From Arthrobacter oryzae (GTDB taxonomy: Bacteria; Actinomycetota; Actinomycetes; Actinomycetales; Micrococcaceae): a stretch of 64,000 bases of DNA. A program made the translations under genes and the position numbers. Every line of letters starts with the position of its first letter. The first letter of the stretch is position 1. The stretch spans positions 372,001-436,000 of the forward strand of contig NZ_JAUSSM010000003.1 in assembly GCF_030812315.1 (NCBI RefSeq), read 5' to 3'. Under the pieces are notes generated by a model that did not search any database, was not told the DNA's origin, and worked only from the letters and a program-made list of their open reading frames with translations. This document shows, in pieces, positions 8,943-19,337 of the stretch.

Positions 8943-10520
8943 TCAGCTAAGCGGCGGTGCCGGGCTGGAAGCGAGGTTCCGGGCGGCCGGGCCCTGGACG
9001 ACGGTGCCGTCGGTGCTGAACCGGGAACCGTGGCACGGGCAGTCCCAGGTCACGTCTGCCGGGTTGAACTCGACGGTGCAACCCAGGTGGGTGCAGACGG
9101 CCGACACGGCGCTGAGGTTGCCCGCCGGACTGAGGTAGACGGCGGTCTTCGCCCCGTCCACATCCACTACCTGACCCTCGCCCGGAGCGATAACAAGCGG
9201 GACGGCAGGCGCCTCCGGCGACGCGGGAGGCTGCCCGGACTCTGTTTGCTCACCGTCCGTTGGCTCACTGTCCGTTGGCTCACCGCCTGCCAGCTCACCG
9301 TCCGTTGGCTCACCGTCTGCCTGCGCCGCACGCCCGTCGCGGACGCCCCGCGTGCTGTCAAACACTGCCGCCCATGGGTTGGACCGGCCGCACAGCGTGT
9401 CCCGGAGAATCAGGGCTGCGGCGGTGCCGTTGGTCAGGCCCCATTTTCGCAGTCCGGTGATCACGTGAATGTGCCGGGAGTCCGGAGACATTGGCCCGAC
9501 GTAAGGCAGCCCGTCGGCAGGCATGGCGTCCTGGGTGGACCAGCGGTAGACGATCTCGTCGGCGCCCAGGCGGTCACGGGCGAACGAGCTGAGCCTCCGG
9601 TACCGTTCGGCCGAGTCGCTGCGCTCCGACGCGGGATGGCCTTCGCCGCCGGTAAGGACATAGCTTGTGCCATCGAGTTCGATGGTCAGGATGGAGCGCA
9701 TCGGCTCGTCAAGGCTGAGGAATGTGGAATCCAAAGGGGGTAGGTCGCTGCGGGCGGCAACGATGTAGGAGCGGTGCAGGTAGCATCGCTCGGCGAAGAT
9801 TCCCCGGTCCTCGATCGGCATATTGGTCGCCACGATGATCTCCCGGGCCCGGACCGATCCCCGCTCCGTGTCGGCCACAGCCGGCGTCCCGTCCCGGAAT
9901 CCCGTGGCAGGCGACTCCTCGAACACGAAGCTGCCATCTCCGTCCACGGCTCGGGCCAGGCCCTGCACGTACCTGAGCGCGTGGATCTGCGCCTGGTCGC
10001 CGAAACGGACCGCCCCCTTGACGGCAAAGGGCAGCGGCACTTCGGTGGTGAAGGACGCGGGGAGTCCAAGCCTGGCGGCCAGTGCAGCTTCCTCCCGGAC
10101 GAGATCGAGCGTGGCCTCCGATTCGGCGTAGGTGTAGTTGGATACCCGCCGGAAGCCGCAGTCGATGCCTTCTTCCGTCACTGTGCCGGCCACATGCTGA
10201 ATCGCGGCTTCGTTGGCCTGTCCGTAGATGCGGGCCGCCTCGGCACCGTGCCGGCCGGCGAGTTCCGTGTAGGCCAGCCGGTGCAGGGAGGTGACCTTGC
10301 CGGTGGTGTTTCCGGTGACTCCGGTGCCCACGCGGGCCGCCTCCAGCACGGCCACCGTCTGGCCGGCCCGTTTCAGGGCCAGCGCAGCGGTCAGGCCTGC
10401 GATGCCGCCTCCGATCACGGCCACATCCACCTCGAGGTCCGCGTTGAGGGCGGCGTAGCTCGTGGATGCACTGGTGGCCGCCCAAAGGGAGGCGAACTTA
10501 CCTGCTGGCTGCTCACTCAC
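8943..10520 (-). CDS. FAD-dependent oxidoreductase with C-terminal Rieske [2Fe-2S] domain
   Basis: A 525-residue fusion. Residues ~30-410 form a DAO-type FAD domain, with the dinucleotide motif VDVAVIGGGIAGLTAALALKRAG and the ATG-like closing GLRKWGLTNGTAAA. A low-complexity acidic linker follows, then a Rieske domain (from about residue 435) with CTHLGC and CPCHGSRF supplying two Cys and two His cluster ligands. This domain order is well known in actinobacteria and cyanobacteria for DadA-like oxidoreductases, but the substrate is undefined. The linker is encoded by five tandem 15-bp units (9248-9322), so its length may vary between strains. The gene ends 19 bp from the tetR stop (convergent). 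Confidence 0.88.
   Translation of the reverse strand: MSEQPAGKFASLWAATSASTSYAALNADLEVDVAVIGGGIAGLTAALALKRAGQTVAVLEAARVGTGVTGNTTGKVTSLHRLAYTELAGRHGAEAARIYGQANEAAIQHVAGTVTEEGIDCGFRRVSNYTYAESEATLDLVREEAALAARLGLPASFTTEVPLPFAVKGAVRFGDQAQIHALRYVQGLARAVDGDGSFVFEESPATGFRDGTPAVADTERGSVRAREIIVATNMPIEDRGIFAERCYLHRSYIVAARSDLPPLDSTFLSLDEPMRSILTIELDGTSYVLTGGEGHPASERSDSAERYRRLSSFARDRLGADEIVYRWSTQDAMPADGLPYVGPMSPDSRHIHVITGLRKWGLTNGTAAALILRDTLCGRSNPWAAVFDSTRGVRDGRAAQADGEPTDGELAGGEPTDSEPTDGEQTESGQPPASPEAPAVPLVIAPGEGQVVDVDGAKTAVYLSPAGNLSAVSAVCTHLGCTVEFNPADVTWDCPCHGSRFSTDGTVVQGPAARNLASSPAPPLS
9248..9322. repeat. Five tandem 15-bp repeats encoding a GEPTD-type linker
   Basis: Units start at 9248, 9263, 9278, 9293 and 9308, each beginning GCTCAC on the plus strand. 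On the coding strand they give pentapeptides GEPTD, GELAG, GEPTD, SEPTD and GEQTE. They sit exactly between the FAD and Rieske domains. Confidence 0.85.
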
Positions 10521-10563
10521 GGTATCCGCCTTCCACGCAGTTGGGCTTGCCTGGGCCGGGTTG

Positions 10564-11148
10564 TCAGTCCCCGGTGGTCTTCGCCGCTTTGGCAGCGGCC
10601 TTGGCGGCCTGCTTGCTGGCGCGCACTTTGCTCAGCGATTCCGGATCGACGATGTCGGCGACGGAGAGGAAGGCGTCCTTCTGGCCGTAGTGTCCGGCGG
10701 CCTCGCGCCAGCCTTCCGCTTGGAGACCGCACTGCTTCCCGAGGAGCGCCAGGAAGATCTTGGCCTTTTGCTCGCCGAATCCCGGCAGGGCCTTGAGCCG
10801 GCGCAGCACGTCCGGCCCGTCAGGGCTCCCCTGCGTCCAGATGGCTGTGGCGTCCCCGTTCCAATCACTGTGGACGGTTTCGGCGAGGGCCTGGACACGT
10901 CCGGCCATGGATCCCGGGAAGCGGTGCACGGCCGGCCGCTCCTTGAACATCTCGATGAAGCCCTGCGGGTCGTACCCGGCGATCTCCGCGGGATCCATGG
11001 ATCCGATGCGCGTCCGGATCTTCTCGGGACCGGCAAACGCCGACTCCATGGTCACCTGCTGGTCCAGCAGCATGCCGGTGAGCAGCGCAAACGCGTCATC
11101 GCTGAGTAGTTTGTCGGCGGCGGGGTCCCCTGTGATGTGCAGTTCCAT
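10564..11148 (-). CDS. HhH-GPD-type base excision DNA repair protein
   Basis: A 194-residue protein from the actinobacterial branch of the helix-hairpin-helix GPD glycosylase superfamily. MLLDQQVTMESAFAGPEKIRTRIG matches the N-terminal helix region. LKALPGFGEQKAKIFLALLGKQCG carries the hairpin. The C-terminus is an Ala/Lys-rich tail. I start it at MELHITGDP (11148), because the preceding twelve residues are not family-like. Homologues are annotated as HhH-GPD-type base excision repair proteins; the lesion is not defined and glycosylase activity here is inferred. It lies between the FAD-Rieske and NiCoT genes without obvious operon links. Confidence 0.8.
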   Translation of the reverse strand: MELHITGDPAADKLLSDDAFALLTGMLLDQQVTMESAFAGPEKIRTRIGSMDPAEIAGYDPQGFIEMFKERPAVHRFPGSMAGRVQALAETVHSDWNGDATAIWTQGSPDGPDVLRRLKALPGFGEQKAKIFLALLGKQCGLQAEGWREAAGHYGQKDAFLSVADIVDPESLSKVRASKQAAKAAAKAAKTTGD

Positions 11149-11205
11149 GCGTCCTATCCTGCCACCCGGCCCGGCGCGCGTCATGGGGTGGCGGCCGCGT
11201 CGAAG

Positions 11206-12258
11206 CTAGGGCGCTTGTGAACGGCCCTTAATCCGCCCACGCAGCGCGGCAACACCCCACACCGCCAGCAGGACAGCCACGAGCAGCAGCCCGGCGTCGC
11301 CGAGGTCCACTGCGCCCAGCCAGGTGGTCAGGGGATCCTCCAAACCAAAGGCCGTATTGAGGAATCCGCCCAGGGTGATGGCCGAGATGAACAGGGCCGA
11401 CACGGCCGAGATGCCGGTGATCAGGGTGTTGAAGCCGAGCTTCCGCTGCGGATTGTGGATGGCGGATCTGTACATGCGCATCATGGCGACGCCGTTGGTG
11501 GTGTCGAAGAGCGTCATGGCCGCGGTGAACGCCAGCGGAAGCGCCAGGAGGGCCAGCGGGGACACTCCGGCGAGGGAGGCCGCCGTCGTCATCACCAGTA
11601 GCCCGATGGTGGTGGCTGTATCGAAACCCAGCCCGAACAGGAAGCCGATCACGTAGATGTTCCGCGGCCGCTGAACCCGGGACAGCGGCTTGGCCAGCAG
11701 GCGCGCCACGAATCCTTTCGCTTCAAGGTCCCCGTCCTGCACTTCTCCGCCGCCCTGCACGTTCCGGTACGCCTGCGCGGCGCGCAGGAAAGCCGAGCCG
11801 TTGAACAGGCCCATCGCCAGCAGGAACAGCCCGGAGACGCCGCTGCCGATCAGGCCCAGCACCAGGTTTCCGGTGGTGCCGTCCTCCATGAACTGGCCCA
11901 CCATGGCTGCACCGCCCACCACCAGGATCCCTGCCAGGATCACCACCGAGCTGTGCCCCAGGCTGAACGCGAACCCGACGCTCACGGGATCCTTCCGCTG
12001 GGCCACGAACTTCCGCGTCGAGTTGTCGATGGCGGCGATGTGGTCCCAGTCGTAGCTGTGCTTGATGCCGGCCAGGTAGGCGGTGAGCACCAGGCCCAGG
12101 GCCAGCGGCTGTCCGCCCGCCGCCGTTCCGGAAAGGAGAAGTACGACGGCGGCAACATGCAGCGCGGCTACCGCCCCAAACGCGAAGAGCATCCGGGTCC
12201 GGAGCGGCAGCTGCTCGCGTTCCCGGTACATCGCGGCGAACTGGGTCAGCGTGGTCAT
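11206..12258 (-). CDS. Nickel/cobalt transporter of the NiCoT family
   Basis: A 350-residue membrane protein with about eight hydrophobic segments. It carries the NiCoT signature HSYDWDHIAAIDN (H67, D72, H73), whose HX4DH motif binds Ni2+/Co2+. A second conserved stretch, LGFDTATTIGLL, is also present. It would import nickel for the urease encoded immediately upstream: its ATG overlaps the ureD stop by one base, so it is the last gene of the urease operon and probably translationally coupled. Nickel rather than cobalt specificity is inferred from this context. Confidence 0.92.
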   Translation of the reverse strand: MTTLTQFAAMYREREQLPLRTRMLFAFGAVAALHVAAVVLLLSGTAAGGQPLALGLVLTAYLAGIKHSYDWDHIAAIDNSTRKFVAQRKDPVSVGFAFSLGHSSVVILAGILVVGGAAMVGQFMEDGTTGNLVLGLIGSGVSGLFLLAMGLFNGSAFLRAAQAYRNVQGGGEVQDGDLEAKGFVARLLAKPLSRVQRPRNIYVIGFLFGLGFDTATTIGLLVMTTAASLAGVSPLALLALPLAFTAAMTLFDTTNGVAMMRMYRSAIHNPQRKLGFNTLITGISAVSALFISAITLGGFLNTAFGLEDPLTTWLGAVDLGDAGLLLVAVLLAVWGVAALRGRIKGRSQAP

Positions 12259-13142
12259 CAGTACTTCCTCAGGTTCAGGGGCGCCTGCCCGTGCCAGCGT
12301 TCACGCAGCAGGGCAGTGCACGCGCCCAGCAGCCGGTTGAGTTCCTCCGTGGAGTCTGACAGCGACCGCAGCACCAGGCCGGTCGTTCCGCCGATTGATG
12401 CGCTCAGGGACACGCCGGTGTAGGCGTCGTGGCTGATGGTGAGCCCATGGAGCTCGTCGGCGAGGGCCTGGTTTACGCGTTCATCCACCACCACCAGCGA
12501 ACCCAGGTGGCTGCGGCCTTCCATGAACCCCATCCCGGTGACGTCGTTGAGGGGCGGCCGGATCAGCAGGTTGTCCAGCGCCAGGAGTTCGGTGCCGCCG
12601 GCTGCCTCCACGTGGATTTCGGTGCGGAGCCGCAGTTCCTCGTACCGGAACGACGCCCCGTCCGGGGACCACCCCGGCGTGACGACTTCGGCCATCACCA
12701 GGCTCGACGACGGCCGCACGGTGACGCGCGTATTCTGCCGGTAACTGGCCTCCCGGTAGGCGATCAGCTGGTCCGGAGCCAGCTCCAGCTGCGCCCGCTC
12801 CCCCAGCCGCAGGGTCATCCGCTGCTCGGCAAACGACCCCGGAGTCCGGTAGATCTTCGTGGCGGACTGCGTCGTCAGCACCAACGCCGCCCCGTCACCA
12901 ACTTCCACATCGATGACATAAAGATCAGCCCCAAGATAGGCCCCACCAGGGTTCACAACGACATAACAAACCTGCCCGGACTCATCGAGGTAATGCGGCC
13001 GTAAAACCCTCAAGGCGCCCCGATGATACTGATGCGCGGCCACGGACCTGGCCCCGCGATGCTCGATGCGCAGCTCGAGCTCCCCCATCGGCGACTTCAC
13101 GGCAGGGGCGGCCGCAGTCCCCAGAGCCGCCGTCGTGCTCAC
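12258..13142 (-). CDS. ureD: Urease accessory protein UreD
   Basis: A 294-residue UreD/UreH protein, the scaffold that binds apo-urease and recruits UreF and UreG for nickel insertion. Family features include [31 protein letters not shown] and a C-terminal [18 protein letters not shown]. It starts at a GTG overlapping the ureG stop by three bases, and its stop overlaps the NiCoT start by one base. The gene order ureABCEFGD is standard for actinobacteria. Confidence 0.93.
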   Translation of the reverse strand: MSTTAALGTAAAPAVKSPMGELELRIEHRGARSVAAHQYHRGALRVLRPHYLDESGQVCYVVVNPGGAYLGADLYVIDVEVGDGAALVLTTQSATKIYRTPGSFAEQRMTLRLGERAQLELAPDQLIAYREASYRQNTRVTVRPSSSLVMAEVVTPGWSPDGASFRYEELRLRTEIHVEAAGGTELLALDNLLIRPPLNDVTGMGFMEGRSHLGSLVVVDERVNQALADELHGLTISHDAYTGVSLSASIGGTTGLVLRSLSDSTEELNRLLGACTALLRERWHGQAPLNLRKY

Positions 13143-13756
13143 GATGCCAGGTCGAGCATCAGGACGTCTCGCCGCACCCAGTCGATGACGGCGTCGAGCC
13201 CTTCGTCCGTTTTGAGGTTGGTGAAGCAGAATGGCTTCTCGCCCCTGAATTCGCGCGAGTCCCGCTCCATGACTGAAAGGTCCGCTCCGACATGCGGGGC
13301 GAGGTCGGTTTTGTTGATGATGAAGAGGTCGGACTTGATCATGCCCTGGCCGGCCTTGCGCGGGATCTTTTCGCCCTGTGCCACGTCGATGATATAGATC
13401 GAAAAATCGACGAGCTCGGGGCTAAACGTTGCGGAGAGGTTGTCGCCGCCGGATTCTACGAAGATGACCTGTAGGTCGGGGTGCCGTTTCTTGAGCTCCT
13501 CGATGGCCGCGGTGTTCATGGACGTGTCTTCGCGGATCGCCGTATGCGGGCAGCCGCCGGTTTCGACGCCGATGATCCGGTCCTCAGGCAGGATTCCGTT
13601 GGCGGCCAGGATTTTGGCATCCTCGATCGTGTAGATGTCGTTGGTGATGGCGGCCATGGAGATTTCGCGGCTCATGTGCCGGGTGAGCCGCTCCACGAGC
13701 TGGGTCTTGCCGGCGCCAACCGGTCCGCCGATGCCGATCTTGATGGGTTCAGACAT
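13139..13756 (-). CDS. ureG: Urease accessory GTPase UreG
   Basis: A 205-residue SIMIBI-class GTPase. It has the P-loop GGPVGAGKT (about residues 9-18), the metal-binding Cys-Pro-His motif in [19 protein letters not shown], and the base-specificity motif NKTDLA. It couples GTP hydrolysis to nickel delivery into urease together with UreD, UreE and UreF. Its length is typical. It lies 12 bp after ureF and overlaps ureD. Confidence 0.96.
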   Translation of the reverse strand: MSEPIKIGIGGPVGAGKTQLVERLTRHMSREISMAAITNDIYTIEDAKILAANGILPEDRIIGVETGGCPHTAIREDTSMNTAAIEELKKRHPDLQVIFVESGGDNLSATFSPELVDFSIYIIDVAQGEKIPRKAGQGMIKSDLFIINKTDLAPHVGADLSVMERDSREFRGEKPFCFTNLKTDEGLDAVIDWVRRDVLMLDLAS

Positions 13757-13768
13757 TCTGTCCTCCTG

Positions 13769-14437
13769 CTAGCTCATGAACATTCGGGCACGTTGATGCT
13801 CGTGCCGCATCTGCGAAATTTCCAGTCCGGGGCTGACCGCCCCGAAGTCGTCCGGTGCCAGGCGGGCGATCCGCCCGACGGCGGCAGCGACGTCATCGGC
13901 CGCTTTCCGCAGCAGCCGCTGGCCGGCGTTCTGCCCCAGCGGGATGGCGCGGACGGCGTTCTGGGTCAGTGAGGTGACCGCTGCAAAAAGGTACGCGGCG
14001 AGCGCTTCGGTCAGCGGAACGCCCAGGGAACGGGCGACGACGGCGAACGCCAGCGGCTGGTGCCCGGCGGCGCGGCCGGTGGTCACCAGCTCCCGGTATG
14101 CCGCCAGTTCCGGGGACGGGAAAACCTCTAAGCCGATCTCCAGCAGCCTCGTCCCCATCTTGATGCTAGCCTCCCGCAGCTGCCGCGGCAGGAGCTGTGC
14201 CGTCAGCAGCGAATCCAGCCCGGCAACAGGGACGCCCTCATACAGGAAACGGATGGCAAGCCCGTCGGAATAGGAAAGCTGCTGCCCCACAAACGCGGAA
14301 AGCCACACCCCAAAGCTCGCCTCATCATGGACCAGCCCGCGCTCAATGTATGTCTCAAACCCCAGCGAGTGCGAAAACGCCCCGGTAGGAAGCGCAGAAT
14401 CGGTGAGCTGCTGCAATGCCAACTGGTAATCGCTCAC
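13769..14437 (-). CDS. ureF: Urease accessory protein UreF
   Basis: A 222-residue all-helical UreF. The N-terminal LTDSALPTGAFSHSLGFET is the family signature and the end contains ISQMRHEHQRARMFMS. UreF bridges UreD and UreG in the urease activation complex. It sits between ureE (15 bp gap) and ureG (12 bp gap) in the leftward operon. Confidence 0.94.
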   Translation of the reverse strand: MSDYQLALQQLTDSALPTGAFSHSLGFETYIERGLVHDEASFGVWLSAFVGQQLSYSDGLAIRFLYEGVPVAGLDSLLTAQLLPRQLREASIKMGTRLLEIGLEVFPSPELAAYRELVTTGRAAGHQPLAFAVVARSLGVPLTEALAAYLFAAVTSLTQNAVRAIPLGQNAGQRLLRKAADDVAAAVGRIARLAPDDFGAVSPGLEISQMRHEHQRARMFMS

Positions 14438-14452
14438 TGAACCGCCGCCGCG

Positions 14453-14938
14453 TCAGTGCGAGTGTTCGGCATGGCGGAAGGGGACGGGCATCACGCGTTC
14501 CTGGCGGTCGTAGGGCACTCCGACGTGTTTGAGGTAATCCTCCACGGTGTGGTCATACTGGCACACCATGACTTCGGCACCGTACTCGGAGGCGGCGTCG
14601 AAGAACTGGGCCTGCAGGTGCCGGTTGCCGAGCGAGTGCGCCACCACCCCCATCTCGTGGATGGTCCGGGGCGCCACCACCAGCACGTCGGTGGGCAGTA
14701 CGGACACCACGATCATGCTGGTTTCGGCGATGTGCAGGATGTCGCCGTCACGGAGGTCCCCGGATCCGGACGGGAGCCGGATGCCGAGCTCCTTGCCGTG
14801 GTCCGTGGTGACGCGCTGGATGCGCTTGACCAACTGGGCGCTGGTCAGCACCACCTTCTCCTGGTGCAGACCGGCGAAGGCCCCGGCCTCCGAGGCCGGG
14901 ATCTCGTGCAGGTTGCCGAGGATTTTCTCGATGATCAC
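14453..14938 (-). CDS. ureE: Urease accessory nickel metallochaperone UreE
   Basis: A 161-residue UreE. The N-terminal peptide-binding domain includes EKVVLTSAQLVKRIQRVTTDHGKELGIRL. The C-terminal metal-binding domain carries SLGNRHLQAQF and CQYDHTVEDYLKHVGVPYD with conserved His. It ends in a short His-containing tail (RHAEHSH), an additional possible nickel-binding element much shorter than the His-rich tails of some proteobacterial UreE. It is located between ureC and ureF. Confidence 0.94.
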   Translation of the reverse strand: MIIEKILGNLHEIPASEAGAFAGLHQEKVVLTSAQLVKRIQRVTTDHGKELGIRLPSGSGDLRDGDILHIAETSMIVVSVLPTDVLVVAPRTIHEMGVVAHSLGNRHLQAQFFDAASEYGAEVMVCQYDHTVEDYLKHVGVPYDRQERVMPVPFRHAEHSH

Positions 14939-14961
14939 GTGGGGCTCCGGGGGTCGGGAAC

Positions 14962-16703
<1,742 letters not shown>

Positions 16704-16707
<4 letters not shown>

Positions 16708-17051
16708 GTGGCCTCCCCCTTCGCTTCTTGCCGGGCCTTGCCCGGATCCAGCGCGCCGTTGACCGCGTTGCTGAGGCCGTGAACCTCGCGGCTGCCCGCC
16801 AGTCCGATCAGCCGGACGGTCTTGCTGTCCCCCGGCTCGAACCGGGCGGCGGTGCCGGCCGGAATGTCCAGCCGGCGGCCGTATGCGGCCTGGCGGTCGA
16901 ACTCAAGGGCGGCGTTCGCTTCGGCGAAGTGGTAGTGCGAGCCCACCTGCACGGGCCGGTCACCGGTGTTAACAACGGCGACGTCGACTGCCTCGCGTCC
17001 GGCATTGACCACCACAGGCGCTGAGCCCAGAACATACTCACCCGGAATCAT
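16704..17051 (-). CDS. ureB: Urease subunit beta
   Basis: A 115-residue beta subunit with the family opening MIPGEYVLG and the central [16 protein letters not shown] segment. It forms the (alpha-beta-gamma)3 trimer with UreA and UreC. The start lies ten bases after the ureA stop, and the stop overlaps the ureC GTG. It is a separate polypeptide, as in most bacteria, not fused to gamma. Confidence 0.96.
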
Positions 17052-17060
17052 GGCCTGCCC

Positions 17061-17363
17061 CTATCGGATCGGATCGTGGACGGTGACAAGCTTGGTGCCG
17101 TCCGGGAACGTGGCCTCGATCTGGACGTCGTGGATCATTTCGGGCACGCCTTCCATCACGTCGTCGCGGCTGAGCAGGGTGGTGCCGTAGCTCATGAGCT
17201 CAGCGACGGTGCGGCCGTCCCGGGCGCCCTCAATCAGTTCGTAGCTGATGATCGCCACGGATTCAGGGAAGTTCAGCTTCAGGCCGCGGGCCTGGCGGCG
17301 CCGGGCGAGGTCTGCGGCTACCACGATCATGAGCTTTTCCTGCTCACGGGGCATCAGATGCAT
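17061..17363 (-). CDS. ureA: Urease subunit gamma
   Basis: A 100-residue gamma subunit beginning [23 protein letters not shown], with [14 protein letters not shown] and the C-terminal [27 protein letters not shown]. It is the first gene of the leftward urease operon. On the minus strand a TATAAA hexamer lies at 17405-17400, about 37 bases before the start codon, and could be the -10 of the operon promoter; no clear -35 is seen. Confidence 0.96.
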   Translation of the reverse strand: MHLMPREQEKLMIVVAADLARRRQARGLKLNFPESVAIISYELIEGARDGRTVAELMSYGTTLLSRDDVMEGVPEMIHDVQIEATFPDGTKLVTVHDPIR

Positions 17364-17561
17364 CAGAAAATCCCTTCAACGGCCCGGCTCGGTCCTATGT
17401 TTATAGACCCGGAGGATCGGGCTTAGCCAGACCCGCCGGAGCGCTCCTGCCAGAGCACCTACGACTATGGTTCGTGACCACAGTAGGCCGGTCAGGTTTC
17501 CGTGAGATTTCCGGGGTCCGTCTCCCGGTTTCGGGGATGCGGGGAGACGGTGTGGCGGCGC

Positions 17562-17864
17562 TTAGCCTTCGCAGTCAACGCAATAGGCGTGGCCGTTCTT
17601 TTCGCGGGCGATCTGGGACCGGTGCCGGACCAGGAAACAGGAGTAGCAGGTGAATTCATCCTGGGCCTGCGGGATGACCTGGACCACCAGTTCCTCGGCG
17701 ACGAATTCCCCGCCGGGAACCATGCCATCGTCCAGTGCGTCGGCCTCATCCAGCTCACGGACAACGCTGCGTGCATCAGGGGCGTTCGCTGACTGGAGCG
17801 CTTCCAGGGAGTTGTCCTGGGATTCCTTGACGTCGGATCGTACTTCGTCGTAATCGGTTGCCAC
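17562..17864 (-). CDS. DUF4193 domain-containing actinobacterial protein
   Basis: A 100-residue acidic protein. A C-terminal zinc-ribbon-like arrangement is visible: FTCYSCFLVRHRSQIA followed by YCVDCEG, giving two CxxC pairs. The N-terminus is acidic and Asp/Glu-rich. This matches DUF4193, a small family nearly confined to actinobacteria and often encoded near dUTPase; no dUTPase neighbour is present in this window. Function is unknown. It is monocistronic, between the urease operon and a LacI gene. Confidence 0.88.
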   Translation of the reverse strand: MATDYDEVRSDVKESQDNSLEALQSANAPDARSVVRELDEADALDDGMVPGGEFVAEELVVQVIPQAQDEFTCYSCFLVRHRSQIAREKNGHAYCVDCEG

Positions 17865-18067
17865 TTAGGGGGTTCTCTTTTCTAATGTTCTTGTCTGACG
17901 GCAATGCAACATACACCATCGCGCCCTTATTCCCTGCCAGTAAGACAGACTGCGTCGGAGATACGCGGGGGACCCGTCAAGTTTAGAGTGCATTCCTGCC
18001 AGTTAAGTACAGGCGCCTTAAGTACAGACGATGGACGTCCAGGAACCTCAGTTCAGGCCGCGGGAGG

Positions 18068-19105
18068 TCAGGCGGCAGGCGCCGCCGTCGAATCCCTGAC
18101 CACCAGTTCGGTTGCCAGTTCAACGTGCGTTGATTCCAGGGTTTCCCCGTTGGCCAGCCGAAGGACGGACCGGAGGGCAGTCCGCCCCATTTCCTGAAGC
18201 GGCTGCGCCACGGACGTCAGGCGGGGAACTGACTGTTCGGTGATGTCGGTCCCGTCGAAGCCCACCAGGCTCAGCTGTTCAGGGACGCGGATGCCCTGCA
18301 GGCGGGCCTGGTCCAGGACGCCGAGCGCTATCGCATCGTTACCGGCGAAAATTGCGGTGGGCCGGTCGGCGAGGGCGAACAGCTGGCGCGCGCCCGCGAC
18401 GCCAAAGTTACGCAGGAACTGGCCGGTCACGATGTAGTCCGGATTCGCCGGGATGTTGGCGGCACGCAGGGCCGCCAGGTAGCCATGGAGCCGGGCAACA
18501 CTGCATTCGGCAGCCTCAGGGCCGCCCAGGAACGCAATTTTCCGGTGCCCGAGCGCGATTAGGTGCTCAGCGGCGGCCTTGCCGCCGGCCCAGTTGGTGG
18601 CACCGACGCTGACGAACCCGGACCGGGGCGGATTGAGCGGGTCGATGACCACCACGGGGATGTTCCGGCGCCGGAAGGATTCCAGCTGGCCGGGCGTGAC
18701 TTCGGATGTCACCAGGATGAGTCCCTTGCGGCCGGCATCGAAAAGCCGCTGGGACCATTGTTCGTGGTCCGTGTTCTGCAGCTTGTCCGGAGTCACGCTG
18801 CTGAGGACCACCTCTGCGCCCTCCTCCGCGGCGCAGCCGACGATCCCGGACATCACTTCCAGGGAGTACGAACTGTCCAGCCCGTCAAAGACCAGGTCCA
18901 CGAGGGCCGGCCCGGCGGACCTGACCCTGCGCTGCATCGGCGACTCGTAACCCAGCTTGGCCAGGGCCTTCTGGACGCGGGCACGGGTCGCCTCTGCAAC
19001 GTCGTCGCGGCCGTTGATGACCTTGGAAACGGTGGGAGTGGACACCCCGGCAAGCGCCGCGACGTCGGCCAGGTTCAGCTTGGCCTTAGGTGTCTTCGCA
19101 GGCAT
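18068..19105 (-). CDS. LacI family repressor of the adjacent ABC/oxidoreductase operon
   Basis: A 345-residue LacI/GalR protein. The helix-turn-helix with hinge is at residues 12-60 (LADVAALAGVSTPTVSKVINGRDD), followed by a periplasmic-binding-protein-like effector domain. It is divergent from a sugar-type ABC importer with two Gfo/Idh/MocA dehydrogenases and ThuA. Two 12-bp palindromes with identical arms CGAAA/TTTCG lie at 19120-19131, next to its own start, and at 19241-19252, before the ABC operon. Autoregulation and repression of the operon are therefore likely. The effector is presumably the imported sugar or a derivative of it. Confidence 0.9.
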   Translation of the reverse strand: MPAKTPKAKLNLADVAALAGVSTPTVSKVINGRDDVAEATRARVQKALAKLGYESPMQRRVRSAGPALVDLVFDGLDSSYSLEVMSGIVGCAAEEGAEVVLSSVTPDKLQNTDHEQWSQRLFDAGRKGLILVTSEVTPGQLESFRRRNIPVVVIDPLNPPRSGFVSVGATNWAGGKAAAEHLIALGHRKIAFLGGPEAAECSVARLHGYLAALRAANIPANPDYIVTGQFLRNFGVAGARQLFALADRPTAIFAGNDAIALGVLDQARLQGIRVPEQLSLVGFDGTDITEQSVPRLTSVAQPLQEMGRTALRSVLRLANGETLESTHVELATELVVRDSTAAPAA

Positions 19106-19119
19106 TCCAGCAACTTTCT

Positions 19120-19131
19120 CGAAAAATTTCG
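19120..19131. promoter_or_regulatory. Putative LacI operator, proximal to the lacI-type gene
   Basis: The sequence CGAAAAATTTCG has arms CGAAA/TTTCG around AA. It lies 15 bp upstream of the regulator start. The same arms recur at 19241-19252 in the same intergenic region. Confidence 0.65.
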
Positions 19132-19240
19132 GTAGCTGAAGTCTGCACTAGCCGAGGCACCTCCGTCAAGATTCGCCCGAAAACCCTTGACGCAGGGCCG
19201 CGATCGGCGCTAACTTCTATCTCAGTAAACGAATTAGTTG

Positions 19241-19252
19241 CGAAATATTTCG
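19241..19252. promoter_or_regulatory. Putative LacI operator, proximal to the ABC operon
   Basis: The sequence CGAAATATTTCG is a perfect 12-bp palindrome about 86 bp upstream of the solute-binding protein start. Its arms match the site at 19120-19131; the two centres are 121 bp apart, a spacing that could allow looping. The control role is inferred. Confidence 0.68.
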
Positions 19253-19337
19253 AAACGTTCCGAGTCCCTGCTGCCGCCCGACCGGCCGGCACCCACCCAG
19301 CGCCGCAACGCCGCGGCTCTTTTCAATGGAGATCAGA

